From NCBI GenBank assembly GCA_902586925.1, contig CACIJE010000001.1:142104-206103 (forward strand): a stretch of 64,000 nucleotides of DNA. Direction: 5' to 3'. The DNA comes from an uncultured SAR86 cluster bacterium. GTDB taxonomy: Bacteria > Pseudomonadota > Gammaproteobacteria > Magnimaribacterales > D2472. A program made the translations under genes and the position numbers. Positions 25,724 to 33,967 of the stretch are shown piece by piece (positions within the stretch are counted from its first letter, which is position 1; every line of letters starts with the position of its first letter). The notes under the pieces were generated by a model. The model did not search any database. It worked only from the letters and a program-made list of their open reading frames with translations, and was not told the DNA's origin.

Positions 25724-26497
25724 TTATTTTGGGGAATAATACTCCGTTCTTTCAATATCATCTTCAACACAGGCCTCACCGTATTGAATTTCAATAAGAT
25801 GACATGTTTCATCAAAAGGATTTGTTATTTGATGCCATTCCCCAAGTGGAACTAAATAATGATCAAATTTGTTAAGTTGAATGTTTTCCTTTTTATTAGG
25901 ATCATCTTTACTATAGTTGACAACACAAGAGCCTTTGCTTACAAGCCAAATCTCATTTCTTTTAAAATGTTTCTGAAAACTCATTCCCTTGCCAGGCTTA
26001 ACTACCAATTCCTTTACTTTTACGTGGTCTTCTTCAAATAAATTATAGAAGGAGCCCCACAATCTTTCTTCATAATAATATTGCCAGTTCTTTAATATCC
26101 ATGATGAAGAATTCTTCTTATCATCTCCGCCCACACTGAATAAAAACTCTACGCCCTCTACGGACATCTCGGTTATATTATCTTTACTTCTATCTCCACC
26201 ATTTGCAAAAGCAATCTCATCACTAGGATGCATTTTTTTTACTTTTATTAGGGCGTTAGTAGCACTACCAACATCATCATCTTCAAAATCAATAACATCA
26301 TCTACCATTGATAAGTTCTCTATTATTGATTTCCTCTCATTGAACGTCATAAAAAACTTACCCTTTTTGTCAACAAGCCATTGATCACTGTTTAATGCAA
26401 CTATAAGTTTATCGCCGAGCTTTTTTGCTGATTCAAAATATGCTATGTGCCCAGAATGAATAGGATCAAAACCACCACTTACAACTATTATTTTCAT
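25724..26497 (-). CDS. Nucleotidyltransferase (RfaE2/HldE-C-like) fused to a cupin domain
   Basis: This protein (257 aa) has two domains. Residues 1-135 are a nucleotidyltransferase close to the heptose-1-phosphate adenylyltransferase half of HldE: GGFDPIHSGHIAYFESAKKLG, VALNSDQWL, NGGDRSKDNI and a NSSSWIL tail. Residues 145-257 are a cupin like the type II phosphomannose isomerase domain of ManC/AlgA: RLWGSFYNL, VKELVVKPGKGMSFQKH, NEIWLVSKG, VPLGEWHQITNP. The combination suggests activation plus isomerisation of a sugar phosphate in one chain, probably a heptose given gmhA/gmhB. It is 4 nt after the short dehydrogenase gene. Confidence 0.8.
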   Translation of the reverse strand: MKIIVVSGGFDPIHSGHIAYFESAKKLGDKLIVALNSDQWLVDKKGKFFMTFNERKSIIENLSMVDDVIDFEDDDVGSATNALIKVKKMHPSDEIAFANGGDRSKDNITEMSVEGVEFLFSVGGDDKKNSSSWILKNWQYYYEERLWGSFYNLFEEDHVKVKELVVKPGKGMSFQKHFKRNEIWLVSKGSCVVNYSKDDPNKKENIQLNKFDHYLVPLGEWHQITNPFDETCHLIEIQYGEACVEDDIERTEYYSPK

Positions 26498-26501
26498 AAT
26501 T

Positions 26502-27356
26502 CTATTTTTTTACCTCTCCATCATTATATTTAATATTTTGTTGCTCTTCACGATCTGTTACATCTTCGTATGAAGCTCTTATCTTATTGTTTGTATTTAT
26601 AACATGTTTTATCAAGCTCATTTCAACATTAAGTTTAGATGCATATTCAGTGATTGCGTTTGCATCTTTTGGTAAGCATGCTCCTCCAAAACCAAATCTT
26701 CCATCATGACCTGGTACATTCATATGCGAATTGCCCAACCTAGTGTCTCTTGAGAGATAATTAATAAAATTTGTCCATGATTCATTTGTATTTACAGCAT
26801 TAAACAAATCATGAAATTCATTGAAAAAAATTACTTTGGATGCCAGAAAGGAATTAATTGCATACTTTAGAAGTGAAGCGGTAATAAGATCAGTAAAAAT
26901 ATAATCTTTGTTAACACATTTAGTATGTTTTAAATAAATTTGTGCTAATTTATTCGAAGATTCTTTATTGCCGCCAAAAACTATTAGGTTTGAATTGATA
27001 AAATCTTCATAGGCATGTTTCTCTCTCAAAAACTCTGGGTTATAAACTAATGAAGGAATAATTTTTTTTATATCGTTTATATTTCCTGGATGAACTGTGC
27101 TTTTAAGAACAACTAGTGAATCGAAATTATTTTTTTTTAAATCTTCAGCTACTTGCTCTAATGTTGATATATCTTGAATTCCATCACTGTGCATAGGTGT
27201 CGGCACACAAATAAAAATAGTTTCTGGATTAAATTCTTTTAGATCTTCTATGGAAGTTTTAAGTTTAGGATCTACTTTAAAAACTTCTACATCATTCTTG
27301 AAACCTTTTGATAAAGCTTCGCCTACAAAACCATATCCAATAATACCAATTTTCAT
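26502..27356 (-). CDS. Short nucleotide-sugar dehydrogenase (UDP-glucose dehydrogenase family)
   Basis: This protein (284 aa) has the NAD-binding domain (GYGFVGEA, 7-14; ICVPTPMH, 49-56; LKSTVHPG; YNPEFLREKHA) and the central domain with catalytic C227 in FGGACLPKD, but ends about 50 residues later. Ordinary family members of 390-450 aa have a further C-terminal UDP-binding domain, which is absent. The reading frame ends normally with a distinctive hydrophilic tail, so this is a compact form and not an obvious frameshift. It overlaps pgsA by 4 nt. It may use a smaller sugar phosphate or polyol, or be incomplete in function. Confidence 0.75.
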   Translation of the reverse strand: MKIGIIGYGFVGEALSKGFKNDVEVFKVDPKLKTSIEDLKEFNPETIFICVPTPMHSDGIQDISTLEQVAEDLKKNNFDSLVVLKSTVHPGNINDIKKIIPSLVYNPEFLREKHAYEDFINSNLIVFGGNKESSNKLAQIYLKHTKCVNKDYIFTDLITASLLKYAINSFLASKVIFFNEFHDLFNAVNTNESWTNFINYLSRDTRLGNSHMNVPGHDGRFGFGGACLPKDANAITEYASKLNVEMSLIKHVINTNNKIRASYEDVTDREEQQNIKYNDGEVKK

Positions 27357-27886
27357 TTTTTAAAGACATTTAAGGTATATTCATACCCTGTATAAAGAGT
27401 AACAAATGTTGCAATTATTAGAAAAATATCACCAATAACTATTAAAAGGTTAAAGCTGAAAGCTAATGCAAATATGTATAATCCTATAGAAAATAATTGA
27501 ACAGAAGTTTTTATTTTTGCCAAATAGGTTACCTTTGTTTTATGAGATTTATTATTTCTTGAAGAATAATCTCTAAGAGCAGATACTCCAATTTCTCTTG
27601 CAATTATTAAAGATCCTAAAAAAGCAATCAGGAAGCTGTCAAGATCAACAGATAATCCTATTAAAATAAATACAATAAGAATCTTGTCAGCGATAGGATC
27701 TAAAATTTCTCCTAATTGCGACTCAGCATTGTATTTTCTTGCTAAGTAACCATCTAAGTAATCAGTTAATCCAGCTACAAAGAATAGTAAAACACAAACC
27801 AAATAATTTCCAAATATTAAAAAAATCAAAATTATTGGCGCTAAAAATATTCTAGCAATGGTGATAAAGTTTATAAAATTAGTCAT
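27353..27886 (-). CDS. pgsA: CDP-diacylglycerol-glycerol-3-phosphate 3-phosphatidyltransferase
   Basis: This inner-membrane enzyme (177 aa) makes phosphatidylglycerol phosphate, the first step to phosphatidylglycerol and cardiolipin. The CDP-alcohol phosphotransferase motif D-G-x2-A-R-x8-G-x3-D-x3-D is complete (DGYLARKYN ... GEILDPIAD, about 44-66). Hydrophobic helices fill the rest. It overlaps uvrC by 8 nt, the order conserved across gammaproteobacteria; in E. coli tRNA genes follow, whereas here a sugar dehydrogenase gene overlaps its stop. PgpA, the next enzyme of the pathway, is encoded at 58224-58715. Confidence 0.95.
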   Translation of the reverse strand: MTNFINFITIARIFLAPIILIFLIFGNYLVCVLLFFVAGLTDYLDGYLARKYNAESQLGEILDPIADKILIVFILIGLSVDLDSFLIAFLGSLIIAREIGVSALRDYSSRNNKSHKTKVTYLAKIKTSVQLFSIGLYIFALAFSFNLLIVIGDIFLIIATFVTLYTGYEYTLNVFKK

Positions 27887-29666
27887 TTTTGAATTTATCT
27901 AATATTTCTTTGGCTATTTTCTCATTTATGCCTTCAACAGTCATTAATTCTTTAATACCAACAGATTTAATATTCTTAATGTTTTTAAATTTCGTTAGAA
28001 GACGTTTTTTTAAAATTTCCCCAATACCTTTAATAGAATCTAATTCAGATTGATTAATTTTCTTTCTTTTTTTATTTCTTTGTGCTCGAATTGCAAACCT
28101 ATGCGACTCATCACGAATCTCTTGAAGGATTAAAAAAGCCTTGGAGTATTTATCTAATTCAATAATGCCCTGCTCGCTTATTATGGTCTCAGTTGCTCGT
28201 ACCCTTTTAGAACCTTTAACGATCGAAATAACCTTGATGTCACGATGATCAGATTTATTAATAATTTTGTTAACAAAATTAAGTTGAATTTTACCGCCAT
28301 CAATTAAAATTACATCAGGCTTTAAATCAGGATCAGTGTAGTATTTTATTCTTCTCTCCAATACGTGTTCAAGCGAACCTATATCATTACCAGATAGTTC
28401 TGCCGGAATATTAAATAATCTATAGTTCTTTTTTTGTGGTCCTTGCATAGAGAATACTACACAGGATGCTACAGCATTATCACCTGAAAAATGACTTACA
28501 TCATAACCCTCAATTTTTTTAATATTTTCTATTCCTAAGTAATTACTAAGCTCCTGCATTGCAAAAGTATACTTATCCTCCTTGCTAATATGATTTTTTA
28601 TGACCTGTTTCGCATTGAGTCTGCATAAATTAAAAATTGGCCTTATGGATTTATTTGGTGAGTGAATAATTTTTACTTTTTTCTGATGTTTTGAACTAAA
28701 CATATCCTCTAGCAATTTATTATTTTCTAGTGAGTTTGTACATAAAATCTTCTTTGGGATATCTATCTGATAGTCATAAAAGTTAACAATAGCACTTTGA
28801 TAGACTTCTTCTATATTTTCAAAATGAGCCTGTTTTATGAGATGTGTCTTAGTGCCTCTTATTTTTCCATTTCTTACAACAATAATTGATATGCCTAGAT
28901 AAGTTAATTCTGAATGCACAGAAAAGATATCTACATTTGTGGCAAACGTTACAACTGATTGCTCCTCCTTTAGTAAATTTAATCTTTTTAAACGATCTCT
29001 TATTTCAGCAGCTTTTTCAAAGTCTAATTTTGTAACCGCAACATCAATATCTTTAATCAATCTTTGAACTGTTTTCTTATCAGTAGAAGAAATAAATGAC
29101 TTTGCGCCAGTTATATCCTCAAAGTAATCAACTTTTTTTATATGATTTACACAAGGAGCAGAACACCTTTTCATTTGATATTCAATGCATGGTCTAGTTC
29201 TATTAGCAAAGGTGGTATCACTACAATTTCTCACCTTATATATTTTTTGAATTTCTTTGATTGATTTTTTGACAGCCTCAGAGCTGACAAACGGTCCAAA
29301 GTAATTTCTATCAACTGCTTTTTTGGTTCTCTTTAAATAAACACCTGGGAAATCATGATCTGAAGAAAAGTATATATAAGGATAAGTCTTATCATCTCTT
29401 AAAAGAATATTAAATTTTGGTTTATTTTCTTTTATAAGCATTTGCTCAAGTAATAATGCTTCAACCTCATTTTTTGTTGTAAAAGTTTCTACTTTGTCAG
29501 TAAGAAATTTAATCTGTGAAGTCTTTCTGTCTTTGTGAGATTTTCCAAAGTAAGAGGAGACCCTTTTTTTTAAATCTTTTGCTTTACCAATATAAATAAT
29601 TTCATGATTACAAAAAAATTTGTAAACTCCTGGCGTATTGGGTACTTTCTTTAAATTAATAGACAT
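27879..29666 (-). CDS. uvrC: Excinuclease ABC subunit C
   Basis: This protein (595 aa) makes the dual incision in nucleotide excision repair with UvrAB. The GIY-YIG nuclease domain is at the N-terminus (TPGVYKFF, IIYIGKAKDLKKR). The cysteine cluster RPCIEYQMKRCSAPC follows, then a UVR motif (about 200-235), the RNase H-like nuclease domain (EGYDVSHFSG, DVILIDGGKIQL) and a C-terminal helix-hairpin-helix pair (SIKGIGEILKKR, TVEGINEKIAKE). Length is near E. coli's 610 aa. It is coupled to pgsA by an 8 nt overlap. Confidence 0.96.
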   Translation of the reverse strand: MSINLKKVPNTPGVYKFFCNHEIIYIGKAKDLKKRVSSYFGKSHKDRKTSQIKFLTDKVETFTTKNEVEALLLEQMLIKENKPKFNILLRDDKTYPYIYFSSDHDFPGVYLKRTKKAVDRNYFGPFVSSEAVKKSIKEIQKIYKVRNCSDTTFANRTRPCIEYQMKRCSAPCVNHIKKVDYFEDITGAKSFISSTDKKTVQRLIKDIDVAVTKLDFEKAAEIRDRLKRLNLLKEEQSVVTFATNVDIFSVHSELTYLGISIIVVRNGKIRGTKTHLIKQAHFENIEEVYQSAIVNFYDYQIDIPKKILCTNSLENNKLLEDMFSSKHQKKVKIIHSPNKSIRPIFNLCRLNAKQVIKNHISKEDKYTFAMQELSNYLGIENIKKIEGYDVSHFSGDNAVASCVVFSMQGPQKKNYRLFNIPAELSGNDIGSLEHVLERRIKYYTDPDLKPDVILIDGGKIQLNFVNKIINKSDHRDIKVISIVKGSKRVRATETIISEQGIIELDKYSKAFLILQEIRDESHRFAIRAQRNKKRKKINQSELDSIKGIGEILKKRLLTKFKNIKNIKSVGIKELMTVEGINEKIAKEILDKFKND

Positions 29667-29684
29667 AGCAAAAAATTATGACTT

Positions 29685-31055
29685 CTAGTCTTCTTTAATT
29701 TGATATTTCTTAGTATAAATCTTGCCAGCATTTACACCAAACTGATCAAAAGGATTTATTTGCAATATTACTGAGGATATAAAAACTCTGTGTTCCCAAG
29801 TTGCAATTAGAAATCCTAATTTTTTTGCATCAATACCATCAAAAATGAAAAGATTAACCGGAACATTGCCATTAATTGTTTCTTCCTTTTTTAGTAGATT
29901 TGAAGCTCCCTCTGATAGAAGCCTTGCTTGAGTTACGCCCTGAGAATAAGCTAAGCCATTATATTCATTATCTTTGTTTAAAATTATGTCTGCACAGATA
30001 TTTTGAGTTCCCTGATGTAATAATTGAAAATAGGAGTGTTGTGCTGTTGGACCATATCCTCCAAAAATAATTTGACCAGTTTTTTTGAATTCAGAATTTT
30101 TACTTGGTCTTTTTCCAAGCGATTCCATTTCAAGTTGTTGAAAGTAGTTAGGCAGAGATCTAAGCTTCCAGTCATAGCATAAGATTGCTCTAGTATTTTT
30201 TTCTTTGAAGTTATGAAACCAAATATCTGAAAAGGCTAACATCTTTACAAATTTTTGATAATCTTCATTATCAGATATATAGCTATCTGCAATTGAGCCG
30301 CCTAAACAAAAGTTATCAAAAGTATTTTCATGATTCACTGGCATAGCAAAACAAGCTGCTGCATAAGATATTCTAGACCATATTGAATATCTACCACCAA
30401 TCTCATTATCAAATTGAGAAATGTGTTTGAAATTAAATTTTTGAGCTTCTTTCTTATTTGCTGTTATTGCAATAAATCTATTCATATCTCCTGACCAATG
30501 AATTGCATCTTTTAGGCTCTCAATTGTTTCATCTGTAGTAAATGATTTAGAAGAGACTATAAAAACAGTTTTTTTTGGATTTAGTTTTTTTAGTGTTTCA
30601 TCCAACTCAATTCTATCTGAACCAGTTATAAAATAATGTTTCCACTCGGAAAGTACCTCGCCATGACCAAGGCTTTCAATTAATAGTTTTGGTCCTTCAT
30701 ACGATCCACCAATTCCTAAAGAAACAATATTTTCAGCAGATTGTGCTTCGTACATAAAGTTAATTAATGCTTCATCTTTTAAGCCCTCTACATCTGGAGC
30801 AAAATCTGTATCTGATTTTATAAATTCACGAATAAAGCCTTTGTTTTTTCTATATTTAGGATGAAATGCAGCTTGATTTTCAGTCAAGTTAACAACTTTG
30901 CCGCTTAACAAATCATCTATTTTTAAATTAAGGCCAAGTTCTGTTGCTTTATGATCAAACTCTTTATAAAGGTCTTCTGTAAAGTCATTATTAAGAAATT
31001 CATAACGCAAGATGTTGTCTTCGTAAGTATAGGTTTTAGGCATTTCTTTGCTCAT
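29685..31055 (-). CDS. pgi: Glucose-6-phosphate isomerase
   Basis: This protein (456 aa) interconverts glucose 6-phosphate and fructose 6-phosphate. SIS-domain signatures are present: SLGIGGSYEGPKLL, IVSSKSFTTDET, EIGGRYSIWSRISY (catalytic Glu loop) and GYGPTAQHSYFQLLHQGT with the active-site His. It is about 90 residues shorter than E. coli Pgi and closer in size to Gram-positive forms, but all catalytic segments are there. It overlaps pyrF by 4 nt. It supplies fructose 6-phosphate and hence GDP-mannose for the neighbouring polysaccharide genes. Confidence 0.92.
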   Translation of the reverse strand: MSKEMPKTYTYEDNILRYEFLNNDFTEDLYKEFDHKATELGLNLKIDDLLSGKVVNLTENQAAFHPKYRKNKGFIREFIKSDTDFAPDVEGLKDEALINFMYEAQSAENIVSLGIGGSYEGPKLLIESLGHGEVLSEWKHYFITGSDRIELDETLKKLNPKKTVFIVSSKSFTTDETIESLKDAIHWSGDMNRFIAITANKKEAQKFNFKHISQFDNEIGGRYSIWSRISYAAACFAMPVNHENTFDNFCLGGSIADSYISDNEDYQKFVKMLAFSDIWFHNFKEKNTRAILCYDWKLRSLPNYFQQLEMESLGKRPSKNSEFKKTGQIIFGGYGPTAQHSYFQLLHQGTQNICADIILNKDNEYNGLAYSQGVTQARLLSEGASNLLKKEETINGNVPVNLFIFDGIDAKKLGFLIATWEHRVFISSVILQINPFDQFGVNAGKIYTKKYQIKED

Positions 31056-31714
31056 GATATGTTTTGATAAATCTCATCCAGAGTCTCACCGATATTTTCA
31101 GCTCCTGTAATAGGTCTTCCAATTACAAGAAAGTCTGCGCCAAGATTTATTGCCTCTTTTGGAGTCATAACTCTTTTTTGATCATCATTCAAATTTTGTA
31201 ATCTGATACCAGGAGTTATTGATAATAAGGATTCTCTTTTTTTAACTTGCTTTAATTCATGAGGAGAACAAACAACTCCATCGATTCCCGCTGATTCCGC
31301 TGCATCTAACATTGCTTCTACTTGCTCAGAAGGTGTTCTTTTGAATATTGCGGTTGTATCATCATCATTGAGACTAGTCAAAACTGTTACTCCAAAAACT
31401 TTTATATCTGTTCCAGAAACAGCTTCCATTGCAGCTGACATCATATCCTTTCCACCAGATGTGTGGACGGTTAGGATTTTTATTGGTAATGACGAAAGGC
31501 CTTCGATAGTTTTTTTTACTGTATTAGGGATATCATGGAGTTTTAAATCAAGAAATATATCAAAACCTTTTTGAGCAGTATAATCAATTATTTTGTGGCC
31601 CAAAGAATTAAAAGCGGCACTTCCAATTTTGATCATACATTTTTCTGAATCAAGTTTGTCTATAACATTTGATGCTTTTTTGAAATTAATTTCATCTATT
31701 GCAACAATAATCAT
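31052..31714 (-). CDS. pyrF: Orotidine 5'-phosphate decarboxylase
   Basis: This TIM-barrel enzyme (220 aa) catalyses the last step of UMP synthesis. The catalytic DLKLHD (D56, K58, D61) is intact, followed by IPNTVK, and the phosphate-binding end has TPGIRL and FLVIGRPITGA. Length is normal. It overlaps ihfB by 4 nt and pgi by 4 nt, so it is deep inside the rpsA-ihfB-pyrF-pgi run. In many gammaproteobacteria pyrF is near ihfB-rpsA, which supports the placement. Confidence 0.95.
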   Translation of the reverse strand: MIIVAIDEINFKKASNVIDKLDSEKCMIKIGSAAFNSLGHKIIDYTAQKGFDIFLDLKLHDIPNTVKKTIEGLSSLPIKILTVHTSGGKDMMSAAMEAVSGTDIKVFGVTVLTSLNDDDTTAIFKRTPSEQVEAMLDAAESAGIDGVVCSPHELKQVKKRESLLSITPGIRLQNLNDDQKRVMTPKEAINLGADFLVIGRPITGAENIGETLDEIYQNIS

Positions 31715-32004
31715 TTTTTAATCATTGATTTTGAGGGCTTAAAGTGCATTGTTGCCGTTTCACCTAAGTACGAAATTTTTTTTGTTTTAGGATTAATAAA
31801 CTTTCTAGGCCTAATAAATTTTTTTGAAAAAGTACCAAAACCTCGTATTTCAAATTTTTCATCAAGAGCAATTGATTCAACTATGGTATCTAAAATTATG
31901 TCAATTACTTCTGAAATTTTTGGTTTTGAAATACCAGGAAATTCTTTTTTAAGAGATGATTCTATATCTGAGCGGGTAAATGTTTCTTTCTTGATTTTAT
32001 TCAC
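31711..32004 (-). CDS. ihfB: Integration host factor beta subunit
   Basis: This protein (97 aa) is of the HU/IHF family: the SDIESSLKKEFP and IRGFGTFSKKFIRPRK segments and the beta-arm INPKT with the DNA-intercalating proline. HFKPSKSMIKK closes the fold. Location between rpsA and pyrF is that of ihfB (himD), so beta is the natural name. It bends DNA for replication initiation, recombination and transcription. It starts at a GTG and overlaps rpsA by 8 nt. The arm RKFINPKTKK is more lysine-rich than in E. coli. Confidence 0.88.
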   Translation of the reverse strand: MNKIKKETFTRSDIESSLKKEFPGISKPKISEVIDIILDTIVESIALDEKFEIRGFGTFSKKFIRPRKFINPKTKKISYLGETATMHFKPSKSMIKK

Positions 32005-33304
32005 TAAGTTTTAAAGAAATTCTTTCTTTATCAGAATCAATTGCAAAAACTATACATTTTATATCCTGATCTTTCTTGAATTTATCCAGCGCCTTCTTTG
32101 GATCTTCCTCATCAGATATGTCAGATAAATGAATCAGGCCATCTATTTCACCTTCAAGACCAACAAAAATTCCAAAATCGGTTATCGACTTGATTTTGCC
32201 TTCAACTCTATCACCAATAAGGTATTTATTAGCGAATTCAATCCACGGATTTGGTTTAGTTTGCTTTAAACCCAGAGAAATTCTTCTTTTGTCATGATCT
32301 ATTTCTAAAATCATTACCTTTATTTTTTCTTCTAACTCCACAACTTTGGAGGGATGGATGTTTTTACTTGTCCAATCTAGCTCTGATAAATGAATTAATC
32401 CTTCAATGCCATCTTCAAGCTGAGCAAAACAACCATAATCAGTTATATTTGAGACAAAAGCCTCATAAATACCACCAACAGTATAATTTGATTCAACATT
32501 CTCCCATGGATCATTATTAATTTGTTTGAGGCCAAGTGACACTCTAAGCTTTTCCTTGTCAAAACTCAAAATCTTTACGTCTATCTCTTCCCCCATATTT
32601 AAATGTTCAGAGGGATTTGACACCCTTGACCAAGATATGTCGGTTATATGGAGTAATCCATCTAAGCCACCAAGATCTATAAAAGCTCCATAATCAGTGA
32701 TATTTTTTACGATACCCTTAACAATTTGGCCTTCTTCAAGATTCTTTAAGAGCTCAACCTTAACCGCTGAATTATTCTTCTCTAAAACTGCTTTCCTTGA
32801 TAGAACAACATTATTTCTTTTGTAGTCAAGTTTTATTACTTTAAATTCTTGTACAGTATTTTCAATATCTGGTGCCTCTTTTACTGGCCTAACATCAACC
32901 AAGGAACCTGGCAAAAATGCTTTAACAACGTCAACTTCAACTGCAAAACCTCCTTTAACTCTGTTATGAATTTTTCCTGTTACAAATTCACCTGTTTCTA
33001 AGGCTTCCTCTAACATTTTCCATGTTGAAATTTTTCTTGCCTTTTCTCGTGAAATTCTTGTTTCACCATATCCGTCTTCAACAGCTTCCAAAGCTACTTC
33101 AACTTCATCTCCAACCTCAATAGTGATCTCACCTTCGTTATTTCTGAATTCATCTAAAGAGACTATTCCCTCAGATTTTAAACCAACATGTATCGTTACA
33201 TAATCTTTGTCAACATCTAAGATTACACCTGAAACGATTGATCCTGGCTGCATATCAAGTGCATTTAAACTATCATCAAGTAAAGAAGAGAAAGTTTCAG
33301 ACAT
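31997..33304 (-). CDS. rpsA: 30S ribosomal protein S1 (five S1 domains)
   Basis: This protein (435 aa) has five S1/OB repeats at about 20-87, 105-171, 191-260, 276-347 and 363-434; domains 3-5 carry the ITDYGxFxxL and GLIHLSDIS-type RNA-binding motifs. E. coli S1 is 557 aa with six domains, so the last is missing here. The protein ends cleanly after the fifth repeat with no remnant. S1 recruits mRNAs with weak Shine-Dalgarno sites to the 30S subunit, relevant because many genes here lack clear ribosome-binding sites. Gene order cmk-rpsA-ihfB is conserved. Confidence 0.94.
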   Translation of the reverse strand: MSETFSSLLDDSLNALDMQPGSIVSGVILDVDKDYVTIHVGLKSEGIVSLDEFRNNEGEITIEVGDEVEVALEAVEDGYGETRISREKARKISTWKMLEEALETGEFVTGKIHNRVKGGFAVEVDVVKAFLPGSLVDVRPVKEAPDIENTVQEFKVIKLDYKRNNVVLSRKAVLEKNNSAVKVELLKNLEEGQIVKGIVKNITDYGAFIDLGGLDGLLHITDISWSRVSNPSEHLNMGEEIDVKILSFDKEKLRVSLGLKQINNDPWENVESNYTVGGIYEAFVSNITDYGCFAQLEDGIEGLIHLSELDWTSKNIHPSKVVELEEKIKVMILEIDHDKRRISLGLKQTKPNPWIEFANKYLIGDRVEGKIKSITDFGIFVGLEGEIDGLIHLSDISDEEDPKKALDKFKKDQDIKCIVFAIDSDKERISLKLSE

Positions 33305-33967
33305 TTATATAAATTCCTTATTTATCAAATTTTCAGTAATACTGAATACTTCTTCAAGCGATAAGTTTGAAGAGTCAATAATATGAGCATCTTCAGCTGG
33401 AAAGAGAGGTGATAATTCTCTAGAGCTATCTTTTAAATCTCTTTCTTCAATATCTTCTATCAGAGCGGGCATATTAACTTCTTGACCACGATTCTGCAAC
33501 TCTAAATATCTTCTTTTCGCTCTTTCTTGAGAAGATGCAGTTAGAAATATTTTTAATTTTGCGTCGTTAAATACAACGGTACCCATGTCTCGTCCGTCAG
33601 CAACTAAGACACCTCCGTCATAAAAATTTCTTTGTATGTTAAATAAAGCTTCTCTTACTTCTTTAATTGAGCTTAATTTTGAAGCAGTTTTTGCAATAAC
33701 TTCAGTTCTCAAGTCACTTGTAATATCATTATCCAAATAATTAATTAAAAGTTCTTTATCGTTTAGATCAAAATTCACATTTTTTCTAATTTGGTCAACA
33801 ATTTCATTTAACGTAAAACTCATGTTTGACAGATATGCATATAGTCTATACAAAGCGCCACTATCAAGAAGATTAAAGTCAAAACTATTAGCGATTTCTT
33901 TTGATAAAGATCCCTTCCCAGAGGCAGACGGACCATCAATGGTTATTACATTAATTTTTTTCATCAA
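33305..33967 (-). CDS. cmk: Cytidylate kinase
   Basis: This protein (220 aa) phosphorylates CMP and dCMP with ATP. The P-loop GPSASGKG is at 12-19, DSGALYR at about 36-42 binds CMP, and VADGRDMGTVVF and TASSQERAKRR are conserved NMP-kinase segments. Length is normal. It overlaps aroA by 17 nt and lies directly upstream of rpsA, the canonical order. Besides nucleotide recycling it regenerates CMP released by CMP-sugar and CDP-lipid chemistry, both encoded in this window. Confidence 0.95.
   Translation of the reverse strand: MMKKINVITIDGPSASGKGSLSKEIANSFDFNLLDSGALYRLYAYLSNMSFTLNEIVDQIRKNVNFDLNDKELLINYLDNDITSDLRTEVIAKTASKLSSIKEVREALFNIQRNFYDGGVLVADGRDMGTVVFNDAKLKIFLTASSQERAKRRYLELQNRGQEVNMPALIEDIEERDLKDSSRELSPLFPAEDAHIIDSSNLSLEEVFSITENLINKEFI

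Noticed and set aside
29685-31055. pgi as a truncated pseudogene (456 aa against about 550)
   Set aside because: All catalytic segments are present and the gene overlaps pyrF in the usual way; short Pgi forms are known.
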